In this document: positions 1-14,437 of the stretch, in pieces | How positions within the stretch are numbered: the first letter of the stretch is position 1 | How the letters are laid out: each line of letters begins with the position of its first letter | Source of the DNA: Leptoclinus maculatus | Taxonomy: Eukaryota > Chordata > Actinopteri > Perciformes > Stichaeidae | Assembly (NCBI GenBank): GCA_032191485.1 | Contig: JAVDOI010000007.1 | Location: forward strand, 13,109,680 to 13,173,679 | Direction: 5' to 3' | DNA length: 64,000 nt | Notes under the pieces: generated by a model | The model's database searches: none | The model's input: the letters and a program-made list of their open reading frames with translations, nothing else | What the model was told of the DNA's origin: nothing | Position numbers and translations under genes: made by a program

Positions 1-43
1 ATCTCTTCTAATACATCATGCTGTTAAAGCAGCACACACACAT

Positions 44-70
44 ACAGACAGACAGACAGACAGACAGACA
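44..70. repeat. (ACAG)n microsatellite
   Basis: 27 bases of perfect ACAG tetranucleotide repeat following a short CA run. Confidence 0.95.
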
Positions 71-3000
71 ATAATCGCCTTAAAATGGGAATGATGTTTA
101 ATACCGGACTGAATCATCCAGTAACAAAATCCCAGTATTGTATTGGTCAGTATTGCGTGGCAGATGTTCAACACAGCTACTCAATAATGTGAGAAAGGCG
201 TTAAAGCTGCCAAGGAAACGCACCAAGTCAAAAATGATGGATCAAATGTGCCGTTGGACCAACCGACTGAGATTAGTGGGATTTATAATCGAATAACATG
301 ATGCATCTGGTGTGTGAAAACAATGTTTTGATCGTGTGCGGTGATGGGTAAATGCTCGCTGTAGGTTGTGCTCCCATCATTGGACGTGGGTCTCAAATGA
401 TTTGACTCTGCCAGGCTAAATTCTTAATGGGTCTAGACAACGGTTTGGATTTCGAGGGCTAATGCTGGTTGATGGCTCTTAAGCCGTGGCCACTCTCAGG
501 CTCTTGGCCCTCTTCATATTAATGGGATTAACAGGACTGTGGATGAGAGGGGGCACGACGTGTAAGCAGAGAACCCCAAGCCATTAGAAACAAAAACTCC
601 CCTGTCCCCCATATCCAACTGGGATGCTTATAGTTCCCCCTTTTCAGTAAAGAAGAGGAGAAGACTACCCCTCTTCCCCGGGCCTCTCCATCTCGGTGGC
701 CTTATTCTCTGACAAGGAGCACTGGCTCGTTTCGATAGGGTTATGACACAAGTTGGCCAGTTCGGGGGTAATGCCTTTGTCCATTGTGAGAAGAAGGGGG
801 GGCTGTGTGGTCCCTCTGTTCTCCCTGGACCCAATGAAGGAGGCCATTTGTCCCTAAATAGAGGGGAATTAAGGCCTGGTTGTGTTGCTCTGTTGTTTAT
901 GAAGGACAAAGAAGCAAGACCTCAGTGTTCCCTGTTTGGACAGAGACGAAAACTGCTTGCAAACCAAACCTGTCAGAACCAATCGGGTGAACTCATTACG
1001 GTCGTACACGCTCTGGTTGGGGTTTTCAAGTGGCAAGACAGAGGACGGAGGGCCAAGGATTCCCAGTTGGTGAGCTAACAGAGGCTTCTTTGTGTTATGA
1101 ATATGCCAGCTCAACTTGTTAGCTTTGGGTGGCATGGATGGAAAGATGATACGACGGTCAATGCACTTGGAGAAATGCGGCCCGGCAAGCTTTTGGAGCT
1201 GGTTGCCAAGCTGGAAAGCAGCCATCAGCTTTTGGTTGCCAAAGCTGCCAGAATGGTTGCGATATTTAATGTAGGATTGGAGTAATTAAATTGCTTTTTA
1301 ATTAAAATCCATATTTTATTCATGAAAAAGTGAAATCAAGAATGCTTCAACCTATTTTACATAACCCAAAACCACTTGTTGGTGCTCTCACTGTGAAGGG
1401 TTTTTGGTGTTTTTGAGAACGGATTTAACGGTTGTGAAGCTTTTGTGAAAAACCTGACTTGCCGCATTTATATTCATAAGCGCGGTCGTGCACTGCTGCC
1501 TCTGAGTATTTGAAGTTGTTTCTCTTTCATTTAGCTGTTGACAGTACTGGCTTATGGGTTAAATGAGTGCAACAGCAGCACTCACTCGCCTCTTTGGAAA
1601 ATTCCCCACCGAGGGCTTTTAAGACTGTCCTCACAAGAAGCACGACAGAAACAGTTGTTTCAGCAAGTTCCCCCTTAACCATAACCATATTTTAATTATT
1701 GTAACATGACAACGAAGCTCCCCTAACTGTAGTTTTTGTGCCAAATCCTTCAACCATATTGTTGATTTTTAAACAGTGATTTTTTTTTTATGCTGTCCTG
1801 CTGATATTGGGCATCACATCAGAAAACTATGTGTCTTACTAAAGGGCAGTTACACACAACGTATTTCGTCGCTTCATTTGAAGGACTTATTTGGACTTTA
1901 TTTACCAAAGTAGCAGTGGCACCCAAACCAAATGTCTAACCGTGAACTTAATTATCGGGGCTACTGGGGCGACGTGGCAATTTCTGCTGTTGAACCCAGT
2001 GAAAGAAACTTATAACTCAGACTAGTATCATCACTGAATATACAGTATGTTGTGCTACATCTTCTATTCATTTGACAATATCATCTGTTAGGACTTTTTC
2101 CCCTTTCTTCTGAGGTTCAGGTTCAATCCTTAAAGGACACAAGTGTTGGAATGTCTCTGACTTGTGTTATTATTGTGGTTAAAGCGGTTTTCAAGTATGA
2201 TTACAGTATCTGGTGTTTCCTAAGTGTGGTAAGTGAGTCAAATGCAGCACAGAAGGGCCTGTGGTCTGCACAGTTTAGCCACTGTGGCTAACCTGTTGCT
2301 CCCCTCAGGCTTGTAACACCGGGAACACAAGAAGACTTGTGCCCCTTGTGGCCTTTATTCTGACGCCGTGTGCTCTCTCAAGTCACCGAGTTGATGTATC
2401 TATAGAGAGGGAACAATATTGTACACTTCAGATGAGAGAAACAGGTGTGTTGTAGTACAGTTGTCTTTATTTGTGGACTTGTGAACAGGCTGACGGAGCA
2501 AACTGGAAGACTGAAATCTTGATAGGACCCGCCTCCTCCCTCTCTCTCTCTCCCCTCGCTTCCTACCTCTGACCAGACCACAGCCACGGAGGAAGCACAT
2601 CTTTTTCACAAGCCGCCTCTAATTGATACTGTCGAGCCTTGGGAACCCAGTGTGTGGTTTTAATACTCTGCAAAATGCGTGCAAAGCACAACAGCCTGCA
2701 GTGTGCCACCCTCTGGGACACCACAGGTTATTTACAACCAGACGACCAGTCTGGCCCAGGTCTTCGCATAGTTTTCATTTAAGTAAGTTTAAAAAAAATA
2801 CCCACCGCACTTGGATGTGACCCTTGCCAAGCCTTTCATCAAATAGCTACACTGAGAGAGGGTAAGAGTTGAATCCAATCCAGAGCTGTAATTTCAGCCT
2901 TAGGGGGCTCTTCACTAAATGGCTGTGTGGGTTATGAAAGATTGAAACCAGTTCTATCTGTAGGTTAAGTTCCTACTGTTGGTGCTGACTTCATGCTGCT

Positions 3001-3283
3001 GTCTCCGTTAGTACTTTTGCGTTTTCCTCACCAGCTACACCTGCAGAGTTGTTCAAATCTAATGATTTTATTTCTAGTTAGTGATGCAGAAGTAAGGGCC
3101 GTATATTTTGTTGGTGTTTCGATACATTCATGTGGCTTTACCAAATCCAATCAAATGGGGGGTAAATTGACTAGTTCTAGTGTAGCTTGTCATGGCTTGG
3201 TGAGACAGACGTGTCTGACATCTCTCCAGATGGAGAACAGCTTGTGTTGTATTGTGTTTCACAGACGGAGCCAACTCTCCTGT

Positions 3284-3352
3284 TCTCTCTCTCTCTCTCT
3301 CTTTCTCTTTCTCTTTCTCTTTCTCTTTCTCTCTCTCTCCCCCCCCCCCCCC
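3284..3352. repeat. CT-rich tract ending in C14
   Basis: Compound tract: (TC)n, then repeated TTTCTC units, then (TC)n, then 14 C. Low-complexity reading frames across it (Ser/Leu/Phe or Glu/Lys/Arg repeats) are not genes. Confidence 0.95.
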
Positions 3353-4564
3353 GTCACCATGAATAAAATCACGCTGGCGACAGATTGATGGAATCATGAT
3401 GGTTTACAGGGTTGATTTCACTGGTTTATTTTGGCTGAGCGCTGACCCTCGGTATCTCTGGCCGCGGTGTTTCCCCTCATCTTTGACCTTCTGGCTGTTT
3501 TGCCAAGTGAGGTCTTCCTCTACGGCTGGAGATGGATACACACAATTGGAGTTTATTTTTGATCTGAGGAGGAAGTTTAGGTTGGGGGAAAAGTGTGCAC
3601 AACTGTTTTCCCGTTACCAACCGCTGAGGTTTGAGGATCTGGAGAGAAGCGCTCCGACAGAATAACGAGACTCCTTTTAAAGGCGCTCTCAAGACAAATA
3701 GACAAATACATGTATAATCTGGGAGGGATTGAGGTTTTGCAAAAAAAAAAAAAGAAAAGAGCAGAACTGGCAAGAACAAATGACTGATGAAGCATTATGG
3801 AATTAGATGGAAGGTCTGATCCTCGATTGTTTAAGTGTGACTGTGAAGGCCTCGTGGCTGATCTCTTTCATTCTGCGGTGAACTCCGGCAGCTTTTGGGG
3901 TCTTACAACATCTACCTGATGAGTTGTTAAGAGGGCTCAAAACCACACCGGATCCCCCAGGCGGCTCCTCCAAAACGTGTCCGGCCTGTAGTAGACACAT
4001 ATCTCGATATCACATGGTAGAAACATCAGCGGCTGCTTTAATTACATAGCAGTTCAAGGGAAATCCGTCCACGGCCTTGCTGGCTCACAAGCTTTGTTTT
4101 CATACGTGTGAGTGACTGCCGGGGTCCCCGATGAAGACCCTAACCTTCAGACACAAGAGGCTCACGACTGTTCAAACAAGCTGTCACTCAAGCCTTCTTT
4201 TTCTGCCAAAACAGTGTTGGCCTTAGCAAGTATTCTAGCCTCATGCTCAGGCTTAATGTTTTATTTCATGAAAACAAGCACCATTATCTTGGAAAAAAGA
4301 CGCCGTGAGGAGAATGACACTTTTTTCCCCCCAAGAAACTTCTTGAGGCGAGTCGATTTCTGTGTGGGAAGGAGTGAAATGACGTTACCCTGCTGGCGTA
4401 TTTCCATTGCTTGTGTAAAGAAAAAGACATCAACAGCACTAAACACGAGATTCTCCTTTAGCACTACCCAGTCTGAAACACTTGCTAATGCGCCCATCAC
4501 TCCACTTGATTGATGGAGCTGATGACTCTCCCTCATGACAGCCGACGCAGAGCAGGCAGGCCTC

Positions 4565-4584
4565 GGGGGGGAGGGGGGGGGGGG
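4565..4584. repeat. G-run with one A interruption
   Basis: Twenty bases, seven G, one A, then twelve G. A purine tract capable in principle of quadruplex formation. Confidence 0.9.
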
Positions 4585-6613
4585 ACCTGCCATGTGGTCT
4601 CGTACGTCCCCCGGGGACCCGGCCCTTTTGTTGGGAGACGATGGACCTTGATTGCCGCTGTGATTATGCCACCTGCTAAACCGCACGTCCCACAGCTCAT
4701 ATTCTCATTCTCCCCAGTACCTAGCAAACGAACACCGGCAGCTCATTCAGAGGTTATTGATTTCTAGCGACGGAACAATCCACCACAGTTTCCCCGTCAG
4801 CATGCAGCTGGCTGGACCTTTTATTAGGTGAATAAGAATTTCATTAATTTCTTCCTGCAGCCGTTGCAAAGCCCATTCATTCAATGAAATATGAATCAAT
4901 ACAGGAAAAATTGCCTGCAGTTTCACAGCAGTATACATTTTTAGGTAAATATATATTCTCTCTGGTTTAAGTTTAGTATTAAGACGTAGTAACATGCATG
5001 TGGCCAACAAGTACAGTTCAGATTTATGTGGGAGATTATGGTGCGTCTCACACTCCACCGGTGGAGACGTCATGTGGACGAGTGATGGATATAGGTTGTC
5101 ACAATGAACAGATGAGTTGGCAGGACGCACGCTGGCATGTTTGCCTGCTCAATGAGCTTTTAATTTGCGGTAACAACATGACATCAGCATATGAAATTCA
5201 GCATTGGAAATCAGAACATCTGACTTCTGTGGGAGAATAAAGGACATGTTTCTAAGATGATCTGAGCTGCACACAAAATGACTAATTGACTTTTTGGAAG
5301 AAAGGCACAGAAACGGTGTTCGTGGAACTTTTCATGCAAAGTATAGACATTACAAAATAAATGTTCAATAGAAGAGTGTTTAGCTGCTGTTGGGAGAAAG
5401 CTCTTTGGCACAAGGCATAAGTGAAATTATATTTGTGTCTGTTTTGCCGGTATTGTTAAACCCTTTGACTTATTTCAAGACAATTTGCAGTTGCATCCAT
5501 GGCTACATGGCTACTTTATTCATATTTAACACACAAAATGATCCCTCAGTTCTCAGCTATGCTTGGTCTCCACAACCTGCTCAACAGTCAAAAGTCCGTT
5601 TTGGAAATGGAATACAAAATATTGAATGTAAAGATTTGAAATGATGTGCTGTAAAGCACTTCCTCAATCATTCCGAGAGTCTTACTGCGTAATACCAAAG
5701 CCTAATAGTTTTACAATACACCGTCTGACTGAGTATATTGTTGGAAAGGACATTATTGTAGCTTTGCCATAATCACATAATCATCATTATGAATGATCTC
5801 ATGGCATTTAGACCAGCAAAGCTCACATCATGTCCAGTATCTGATCGTTGGAGGTAATTGCTTAATGACATATAGCTTATTACATCTTGGTAGCCATCGG
5901 TGGTAGTTTTTTTTCACAGTGTTGCATTTCCAGTGTTCAACCTAACCAATTCCAAACCCAACCATTCAAATGTCCTTAATCATTATGAGCAGGGGACTCC
6001 TTGGCCTGGGAATGAATGGTGGTGAGGGGGAACCTGAGCAGAGCTGAAGAAGAGCCGTGGGTTCTTTAACTGCTGGTTTTTATATGTGTCCTGCAAAACA
6101 ATCAAAAATGGAACCCCACAGATAATACTGTTATTAGCAAAGGTACCTAAAACACTTTAACAGATGGATACTGCATGTTTTTCTCACCCAAACAGCTGCA
6201 TCCTCAAAGATTTAGAATGAATGAATTAATAAAACAGAGGATTCTCCCAAAAGCTTTAATTACTTGCGGATTTGTCTGATTTTGGAGGCTTTCTGTGTAA
6301 CCGTCAGTGGACTCCCAAGGGTGAGTCAGCTGCTGCAGAGCAAGCCTATAGTCTAAACCAGATTAAGAATTTAAACCTTTTAGTCCCCTTTACTTAATTT
6401 AAGCCCATACCTTTCTTTCTGCATGCGAGACTGTGCAAAAGTTGCCATAATTACACAAGGTGATTCATGACTGAACTGAATCAAAAGATAAAAAGAAGAG
6501 CTTTGAAGGCGATGTGCATTTGATCTTGATCAGAGAATTCGTGAAAAAATAAAAGATTATTGAGATGAAAGTGCATCAAAACTGGTCAAACATCTTGATC
6601 TTATTGATCTTGA

Positions 6614-6645
6614 TTTTATCTCCAGCTGCAACGCTGGAGATAAAA
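6614..6645. repeat. Perfect inverted repeat, 13-bp arms, 6-nt loop
   Basis: TTTTATCTCCAGC and its exact reverse complement GCTGGAGATAAAA are separated by TGCAAC. It lies in intron 1, with no other gene signal nearby. Confidence 0.9.
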
Positions 6646-9600
6646 CCCAGTTCTCCCCCACGAGTGCGTGCACAATGTTTTCACCTCGGCACTTTTACAC
6701 TTTCTGACGGCTCTAAACCTTGAAGCGAGAGGGTCACTTGCATATTCATAAACCTTGTGCCGTTGACTTGATGTCTACCGGGGATGCTCAGCTCTAAACA
6801 TTATCACATGTCTGCAGATGATGCAGCTGCTTCTTCTACATCGTGGTGCTGTACATTGTGCGCCATAATGAGTCCAGAGTTGTAAGTCTCGGCACACTAA
6901 GTGAACACTCTCCGTGAAAACGCTGGATGCAGCATGACAAGGCCCTGATGTAAAATGTGGAGCAGCTAAGAGCTTTGACCTTGTTGATCCAATAGAGCCA
7001 CTGTGATGCAAGTTTAGCTGTGTGCGGTGCAACCTTTGGCTGATCTATGAGTCCATCTTTGTGCAGTAGCCAACATCAGCTTTACTGGAACACCTGCCTT
7101 CGCCTATCACGCAACTTTTCAATTCAAATGTTGAGCGGCCTTCCTCATTTTCTTGCACTTTCATTTTTTTTTAAGGAATACAAATGCTCTTTTGCTAAAG
7201 CCCTCATTAGCAAATACTGTGAAGGTCAACCACACTTTATTCCCAGAAAAATATAATATGAAATAACACCTGATGCCTTACGGTGTTTACTGCAAATGAT
7301 GCAGGATAATGAGGCAGTCCAACAATGCCAGATCAACATGTACTGACTCTTATGTAAATCATTCATAACTGGATCCTGTATGATGGACAAACATCCTGGC
7401 ATATCTCCAGCATCAGTCAACCAAAAAGCAGAAGTAAACAGTTTCCTCATTCTGTATATGTCTGCTAGGATTGACAGCATGTACTTTCATTATTTCCAGC
7501 AGCTCTGGTTTTGGGTTATTAGCTCCGTTGCGGATGTGTTTATGGCTGTTGGAGCTGTGTTTATTTGAGCAGGATTTAAGGCTGTTTATTTGGGACCAGC
7601 TTCTGCAGTGTACAGTAGGCCCAGTCAGATAATTGTGAGATTTATGAGCTGAATACAACACCAGCTCAGTGTTCAGCAGTGTTTACCTCAATAGTTTCGG
7701 TACAGCTAAAACATCTGCTACCTTTACGGAAAGCCATGAAATGATTATGCCTGGTTTAGAATGAACAGAAAGTACCTGCTGATTTTTCCCTGAATGCTCT
7801 CTGATTGTGAGGAACTGCAAGTGTGGCTGACTTAGTGCAGAGTAATTATCCTGCTGCTTCTTTAACCCAGCTCGCTCTGTAGAAAGACTGAAACTGAACA
7901 AAAATATGTGCAATATCAGGCGTTGTTTCTTCATGTTACATTCCAAGCATCCACATTAATGTCTTACTTACTTTTGCATCCATTGAAGTCATAAACATGA
8001 TCCACATTATCTTTCTAAGCGTTTATAGTCATATCCCTGATCCTTGTGATATAATAGTAGTTTTAAGAATAAGGAAAATACTCTCCTTTTCTCAAAACCC
8101 TGTGGCACTCAGCCTTAAGTCTTCTTTATTACTATTACCGTACATCTTAAAAAGTGGTCACAATTATACCCTTTTATTTACCTCATTAAACAGCTGAGCA
8201 CTATAGTTTCTAGTAAAAGTGACCTAAACACCAGTAAATAGGGCCCTTTTTGGTGACTACTTTCAGTCGAGGATTAATACGCATATGTGCTGCTCTATCG
8301 AGCGTAAACGCCAGCTGGACGATGTACATGTAATTGAAACTAAACTACAGTGCCGAGTCGACACTAATGGTGATGATGGAACATGTCACCCAGTGCAACG
8401 GTGTGGCTCATTTACGTGTTTTTAATAGCGGTTGGACAACAGCATTCTATGGCACAGAGAAGTAATCTATATCTGGCTTTGACTACACAGACAATACTTG
8501 TCAGCTGCATCAATTCATTATTGGTTCTGGTCTGTTGGTGGGATTTGTGAGAACAATAGATAGCGTTTGCCAGCCTCGTTCTGAGATGAGATATTATGAA
8601 CTGTAAAAAGTATTTTGTCAGCCAGCACTGGTTGGAGCTTCATGGGTTTGAATGACTCAAACATAGAGCAGTATTGGCTGGTATAGCATAGTGTTTTGCC
8701 CCAAAACCATTGGCCGGTGGTAACCAGCATTGGACTGGTAATTGATTTGTTTCAGACCCCCTACTGGCCTGCTGAAATGAGATGACAAGTACAGTCCTGA
8801 GGCGTAGCTGCGTGGGCAGGGAGGGATGGGGGGAGAAAGAGGTCCATGACCCACAGGGAGATCAATACTACATGATGAGGTCGTGGAAATAGTGCCGCAG
8901 CCTTTTGTTCTCATCCAGGCCTTAGCTATAAACCAACCATTTTGCCACTTGTGATGTTATTAGAAAAAAAAAAAACATATCTAAGTGACACATATGTTTG
9001 TTTTTACTGGCCATATGTTTGACCATGTGGGTTTTCCACGTTGCAGGCAGAGAATAATTATTTTTAACTGCCTATCATTGTAAGCGATATCAAGGACATA
9101 AAATGCAACGTGGATCCCAGATAAAAGGCTCTTGGTATCCCATAGTCCCACTACAAAGGAATGGACACATCACTCACTTACTTATGCTGTGTTTCGTGTT
9201 TCAAATCCCACGTTAGAAGACGTTGCAAAGATTAATAACCACAGTTCTGCTCTTTTGGAAAAAGATGAGCTCACGTCTTTGGGATGTGGGCTTGATTGCG
9301 GCGTACAATACCTGCCTGATGTGTGGGGAAAAATGCTCTCCATTAATCCCACCAAATAGTGGCATTTGCTCGGGGCAAGGCCTAAATAATTTGTTGGTAT
9401 GACATGAATAATGCAATCGGAGGACACTACTGCAGAGATGATGTGAGCCTGTTTCTTCTTCCTGGGTTGTGGATCCGACTTTGAAACCAGCTGTAGTGCT
9501 TCATCCATCTGTTTGCATTTACAGTATAGAATCCATGCAGTGCAGCATTTGGCGGCATTGCCTTCTCAACTTAGCTTGTCCCCAGCCAAAAGAGGGGATA

Positions 9601-10680
9601 GGTCAATTGCAAGTACACTTTTCGAGTCATAAAAATCCATATACAAGTATTTTTCTTTGGGGTTTAGAGAGAATTCCTCGCCCTCAGGAAAGACGGCTGA
9701 AGGGTTGGAGGGAATAATAGCTCACTTTGCACCTCGTAAAAAAAACCTGTGAGCACACCTCGAGTGCGGCTGCTGCTGAAGGCCTCTCGCTGAAAGTCCC
9801 ATGCTTGCAGCCGTCAAAGCGGTCCCTGAGGATAATAGAAGTGATGGGGAGCGCAGTGGAGAGGATGATATCTGCCTTCACACACCACTGACGTGTGTGT
9901 TTAACCCTTTTCCCAGCATCCCTCACCAATAACCACCAAGTGTCGTACAAGAATGACAGGGCATCATGAATACCTTCTTGGCTTTTTGAGTTGAGCAGCT
10001 TTTTTTCCCCTGCTGGCACCTCTGGACGGCCACAGCTTCCAGTCGACACTCCAAAGTGCTGATAGTGTGTTTCTTTGCCACAAGATACAAGAGTCTGGCC
10101 TGAACCCTTGGCTATTGAGCCAATTGTGCTAAATGTGTGCACGGTGTGGCGTTTTAACCCAGTTTGCGTGACTTGAATTTTTAATACCTGCTAAGCTCCA
10201 GGAATGCACTCTGTGGCGCTGGCATAACAGGCATGGCAGAGAGCGGGGGGGGGGTCTCCATTGCATCCACTACTTTTGGGCAACGATAGGAGACTGAGCT
10301 AGAAGTGAACCGCAGTGGATGAATTACAAGGGGATGAACGGACGGATGAGCCCTTTGTTTCGTCCTCACTCTCAGCAGATATGTACCTGCTGTATTGGCC
10401 CTAGCTGTGTGGTCGGAGTCATTTTATTACACTGGCGGAAATAGTTGTCAGAGGACAATAGTCCTATTGATTATCTGTGCTCTGATGAACAAAACCAAGA
10501 AACTATATTTGATTCTTTGTACTGAAACATAAAAGACCACAACTAGCACAGATTCATGAGCTCTGATGGCAGGGGCTTGGTGTCATTGTCGTGAAGTAGT
10601 TCACAGTCATTTTATTGGTTAATTGATTGGCAAACATGTTGAAAGCTAACCTTTTAAACATAGAGCAATGTATCAAGCAA

Positions 10681-11140
10681 CAAGACTAAGAGTCTACAGC
10701 CATGCTAGCAACTCTGTGAAGCTGTCATTAGCAGCAGTGCTTTGAGCTAAATGCTGACTTCAGTGTGCTAACATGCTCACAGTGACAATGCTAATAATTT
10801 TATGATATTATTAATCAAAGTCACCTTAATCTCAGTTTAGCCTGTTAGCATGCCAGCATTTGCTAACCAGCAAAGTGTTGAGGCTGAAGGGCTATAGTTT
10901 TGCTTGCTTAATGGCAAAGGGTGGAAAGTTAGAGGAATCACTAAAGTCTCATGCATTAATCATCGAGGGACTTTGAATATTTGAAGCACTTATTATTGCA
11001 ATCCATCCAGTCGTAGATCAGGGGAGCAGAAAAAAATCTGTTGTCGGGGTCATCCACTGGGGACCATGCATGTCTGTACAAAATGTCATAGCAACCCACA
11101 GATTTGTTATACTTCAGTCTGGACCAAAGTGGCAGACGAC
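10681..11140 (-). mobile_element. Dispersed element family 1, copy A (minus orientation)
   Basis: Begins CAAGACTAAGAGTCTACAGC and ends CTGGACCAAAGTGGCAGACG, the reverse complement of the order seen in copies B and C. Shared words include CCACTTTGGTCCAG, TTTTGTACAGACAT, and the run of TTAGCATGC/GCTAAC words. It is the most complete of three copies, about 460 bp. It has no ORF of its own and no clear terminal repeats. I recognise this from percomorph genomes as an abundant short dispersed repeat; class unknown to me. Confidence 0.7.
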
Positions 11141-12095
11141 CAAGAAACATTGCCATCCGTCGAGCCAAACCGCTATTAAAAGATTGTAATATTATTAAGA
11201 TAAATGTATTGCTCTGCAGCTGAGCCGTAAATCATCAAAAGCTAAAGGGGAGATGGACTAGGGTATGCAGTACGTAGCCAAAAATGTTTGACTGAACCGT
11301 AATTCTGGATTGTATATGGCTCACTAGGTAGGAGTCTGAAATGAATCCTGACTGCACTCTTAATTCACTGACTTCTTCTAGGTCAAACAGGGCGGTAAAT
11401 CTCTCCTCTGAGAAGGCCCGTCCTCCTCTGAACTCTGTTATCTGGGATCCGACATGCTAGCAGGTTCATGTAATTAAAGCCCACTGCTTTGCTCACATCT
11501 GCATGCAGCTGTGTCTCACATGAGCCGTCTCTCTTTCGCCTCAACACGTTTTGGCCTCCCTTGTGTCCCTCGTTCGCTCATAATTAATCAGTGAATTGAG
11601 GGCTCACTGGTGCTGATTTGTGTCGGGGGTACGCTGGAGATGGCGCTGTGTCTCGCGCTCATGCACGGATATGTAAACACAAACTCACGCCAACCCATGC
11701 AGCTTTTCTGAGGCTGATTGGACCGATGGCCTAGGATTTGGAGAGCACCTGAGCTGAGTGTAGTGAGGCTGCATCACAAAGAGCCCGTTGAGACGTCACA
11801 AGCAGCAGGTGTTCTTGAAGAATTCATGTCACATTATGACTGTTTTTTAAGGACAAAGCTGTCTTTACCAGTTGGTTATAATTTTTCTTTGTTGTTAGTC
11901 TGAATTTCATTATTTACCTTTTCAGTGTTTTGGTGGAATTCACCTGGTTTCTGTCATTCCTTTTGCTGATTGCACTTCTTTAAGCGGAGGCTTGAATCAC
12001 CATGATTTATGATGATCTGCATTTAGCTCCTTACAAATCAATTGCTCTGATGCTTTTTAGCCGTGCTAACCTCATGACTCTGTGGATATCGAAGT

Positions 12096-12412
12096 CCGTC
12101 GGTCCACCACTTTGGTCCAGCCTGAAATAACGCAACAACTATTGGATAATTTGCTTTTAATTTTGTACAGAAATTCAGCTTCCACCCAGGCTGAAAGGTA
12201 ATCATTTTTTATGATCCTTTGACTTTTCATCATCTTTATGATCTTTTTTTAACACTTTAGTTTATGAACAAATTCCAGCAAAACTACTGACATTACGATC
12301 AGCCTCAGCTGTACTTTGTGTTTATTACTAATAAACAACATTAGCATGCTAACATGCTAAGATGGTGAAGATGGTAAATGTTCTACCTGTTTAGCATAAA
12401 CACCTGATGCAT
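12096..12412 (+). mobile_element. Dispersed element family 1, copy B
   Basis: Starts CCGTCGGTCCACCACTTTGG, then AACAACTATTGGAT, ATTTTGTACAGA, GCCTCAGCTGTACTTTGTGT and TTAGCATGCTAACATGCTAA. It stops after TAGCATAAACACCTGATGC, so the end homologous to the CTCTTAGTCTTG terminus of copy A is missing. Confidence 0.7.
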
Positions 12413-13540
12413 TATGTTGCCTATCATAAGCTACTACATCAGGTGAATAGGGTTGGCAGTTCATTCATTCGCACAGTAGTCTTGAATATTTCCTCATTAC
12501 TAGTCTGAGTCACAGGATTGCAAATCGAGGCCAATGTAATTCATCGCCACCTCACCGTTTTGGTCATCGCCACAGATGAACACACCTTCTGTCAACATGT
12601 AATTTTTTGGAGATTATGGCTTCCTTGTTCCTTCATGAGGAAATTGAGTTGACACAGTGAAATTCTTTCCATTTAAGCAGCCTTAATACTTAATGCTGTT
12701 TTGTCTGCCCCTGGGGCCCGCTGAGTGCGCTTTGCACTTTTCTGGGTTGGCACAGATTCTCATTACCTCTGGAAAAACTTCCTGTGTTCATGTGAAACAG
12801 TGTAACCTGATACCCCGAGACTCAAAATAGTTTGCGGGAGACACAATCTGGTGGAGGCGATGCTGGCTCCCAAGACGAGTCGCACGAATAGAAAACGGTA
12901 GAGCAGGCGATGTAAAGAAACAGCGTGTGCTTGTTTAACACCTATAAATACCTGAGGCGAGGTAAGCATTATCTGTTCGCTCTAGTGAGAGGAATTAGGG
13001 GTAATTAAAGAAGACAAAGGGGCTTGCAGAGTAATGCTATCTCAGCTATTTTTATTTGGCTCTGTGCTCTTTCTTACACGGTAATGTCTTTAAATCTTGT
13101 GGGGTAAGGCATGACTTATGGTGGTAAAAAAAAAACTGACATCTTTAGAAGTTATGTCTTTGGCTTATAGATTTCTGTCTGATGGATATGTTCCCACACA
13201 GTCTTACAGTTACTGTAGTGCTGGAAACCAGTAAACGCTGACAACATATACTCCATCAGAAGAATGGGATCGCAAAATGTCTACAAGACGTCATCTGTTT
13301 TATGCTGGAGGACGTTATTTCTTACTCCCCGGCGAGACGATCTATTTTCACCGGCAACTTTCCACACCGGTGCCACCCGAAGAGAAAATCAAATACCAAC
13401 CCGCTGGATAATGATTCTTTGAGTCTTTCAGGACTGTTGATAGTGATTGCCTCTGCATTCATTGGAACGCAGCTCAAATTCTGCAATGCGTGTTGTTCGG
13501 GGCTGTGTGTGTGTGCAAGCTTGTGTGGGTAAACGCCTGC

Positions 13541-13565
13541 GTGTGTGTGTGTGTGTGTGTGTGTG
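13541..13565. repeat. (GT)12 tract
   Basis: 25 bases of perfect GT dinucleotide. Confidence 0.95.
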
Positions 13566-14437
13566 CCTTTTTATGAGCTTGTCTGAGTGATTTCCCAGTG
13601 AGAGTGCGTTTAACAGCCGGATTCCTCCAGGATGAGTCCGACTGTTTGATAGAAAAGCCCCATAGCCGCCTCCCAGTATCCAGCCTAATGAGCATCACGT
13701 CTAACAGGTGGTCCATCAAAGCACTGAGAACAAGAGGAATTAGGCTGTTTGCATGTAAGTTGCTTTATTTTATACCGGTAGTGCTCCTCTTTTCTCCATC
13801 CAGAGAGGAAATGGAATACTAAACACTTTCCTTGGATCAGCGATTGGCAGCCTGAGATACTCTGTGGTTTGTGGTTGTAAATTACCAAACAATTTCAGAA
13901 AAGCTGTTCGTCCCAGTTTATTGAATGGTTTTAGGATGATGATGTCACACTGTCTGACTTGTACTGTGAAAAAGCTGCTTTGTTTTATGATCCTGAACTT
14001 ATAAAACGGGGGCACAATTTAAACAGCTGGAATGAAAATGGCTGTAATGGTGTTAATTGTTTCCAGTTGCACTTCCAGGTTATGTTATATACCCTACATG
14101 GGTTTATTATATACTTTGTGAAAATCATTCGCATGATATTAACAAGCAGTAGTTGCCTAACGGAATTATTCCGAAACCCAGTGGTCTATAAGTGAAGCCT
14201 GTACATTATTGGCAGCCATCAATTGTAGTTGTATGTACAGTTTTTGTACTTTTAATGGCAATTTCACTAACATACAGAAAGCTGAATTTCTTGCAATTGT
14301 AATGTGCTACAACCAGACTTGGTTCCCTTGATGTTCCCTTTTACTGTTAATGAAAGTCACAATAATATAACTATATTTTTGAAGTGCTTAACTAGCTGAG
14401 TTTACAAAGTAATTTTATCTGCTAGCAACGTGGGCGT

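Larger units (their letters stand above)
1..10680. other. Intronic DNA, 5' part of visible intron 1
   Basis: No exon, RNA gene or recognisable transposon protein is visible. Because exon 2 begins in the middle of a codon and the known N-terminal exon encodes only about 28 residues that I cannot find here, this is most simply the 3' part of intron 1 of tmtc2. It contains short simple repeats (44-70, 3284-3352, 4565-4584), a perfect hairpin at 6614-6645 and AT-rich segments with homeodomain-type TAATTA/ATTAAT words (for example 5750-5880 and 6205-6260). Open frames of 60-152 codons on both strands overlap one another and show no family signature. Confidence 0.7.

Noticed and set aside
4112..4686. 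Overlapping 133- and 141-codon frames on opposite strands
   Set aside because: Two opposing frames across the same DNA, including a G-run; neither has a recognisable motif.
9684..10142. 152-codon minus-strand frame
   Set aside because: No family resemblance and no splice or promoter support; consistent with chance length in 64 kb over six frames.
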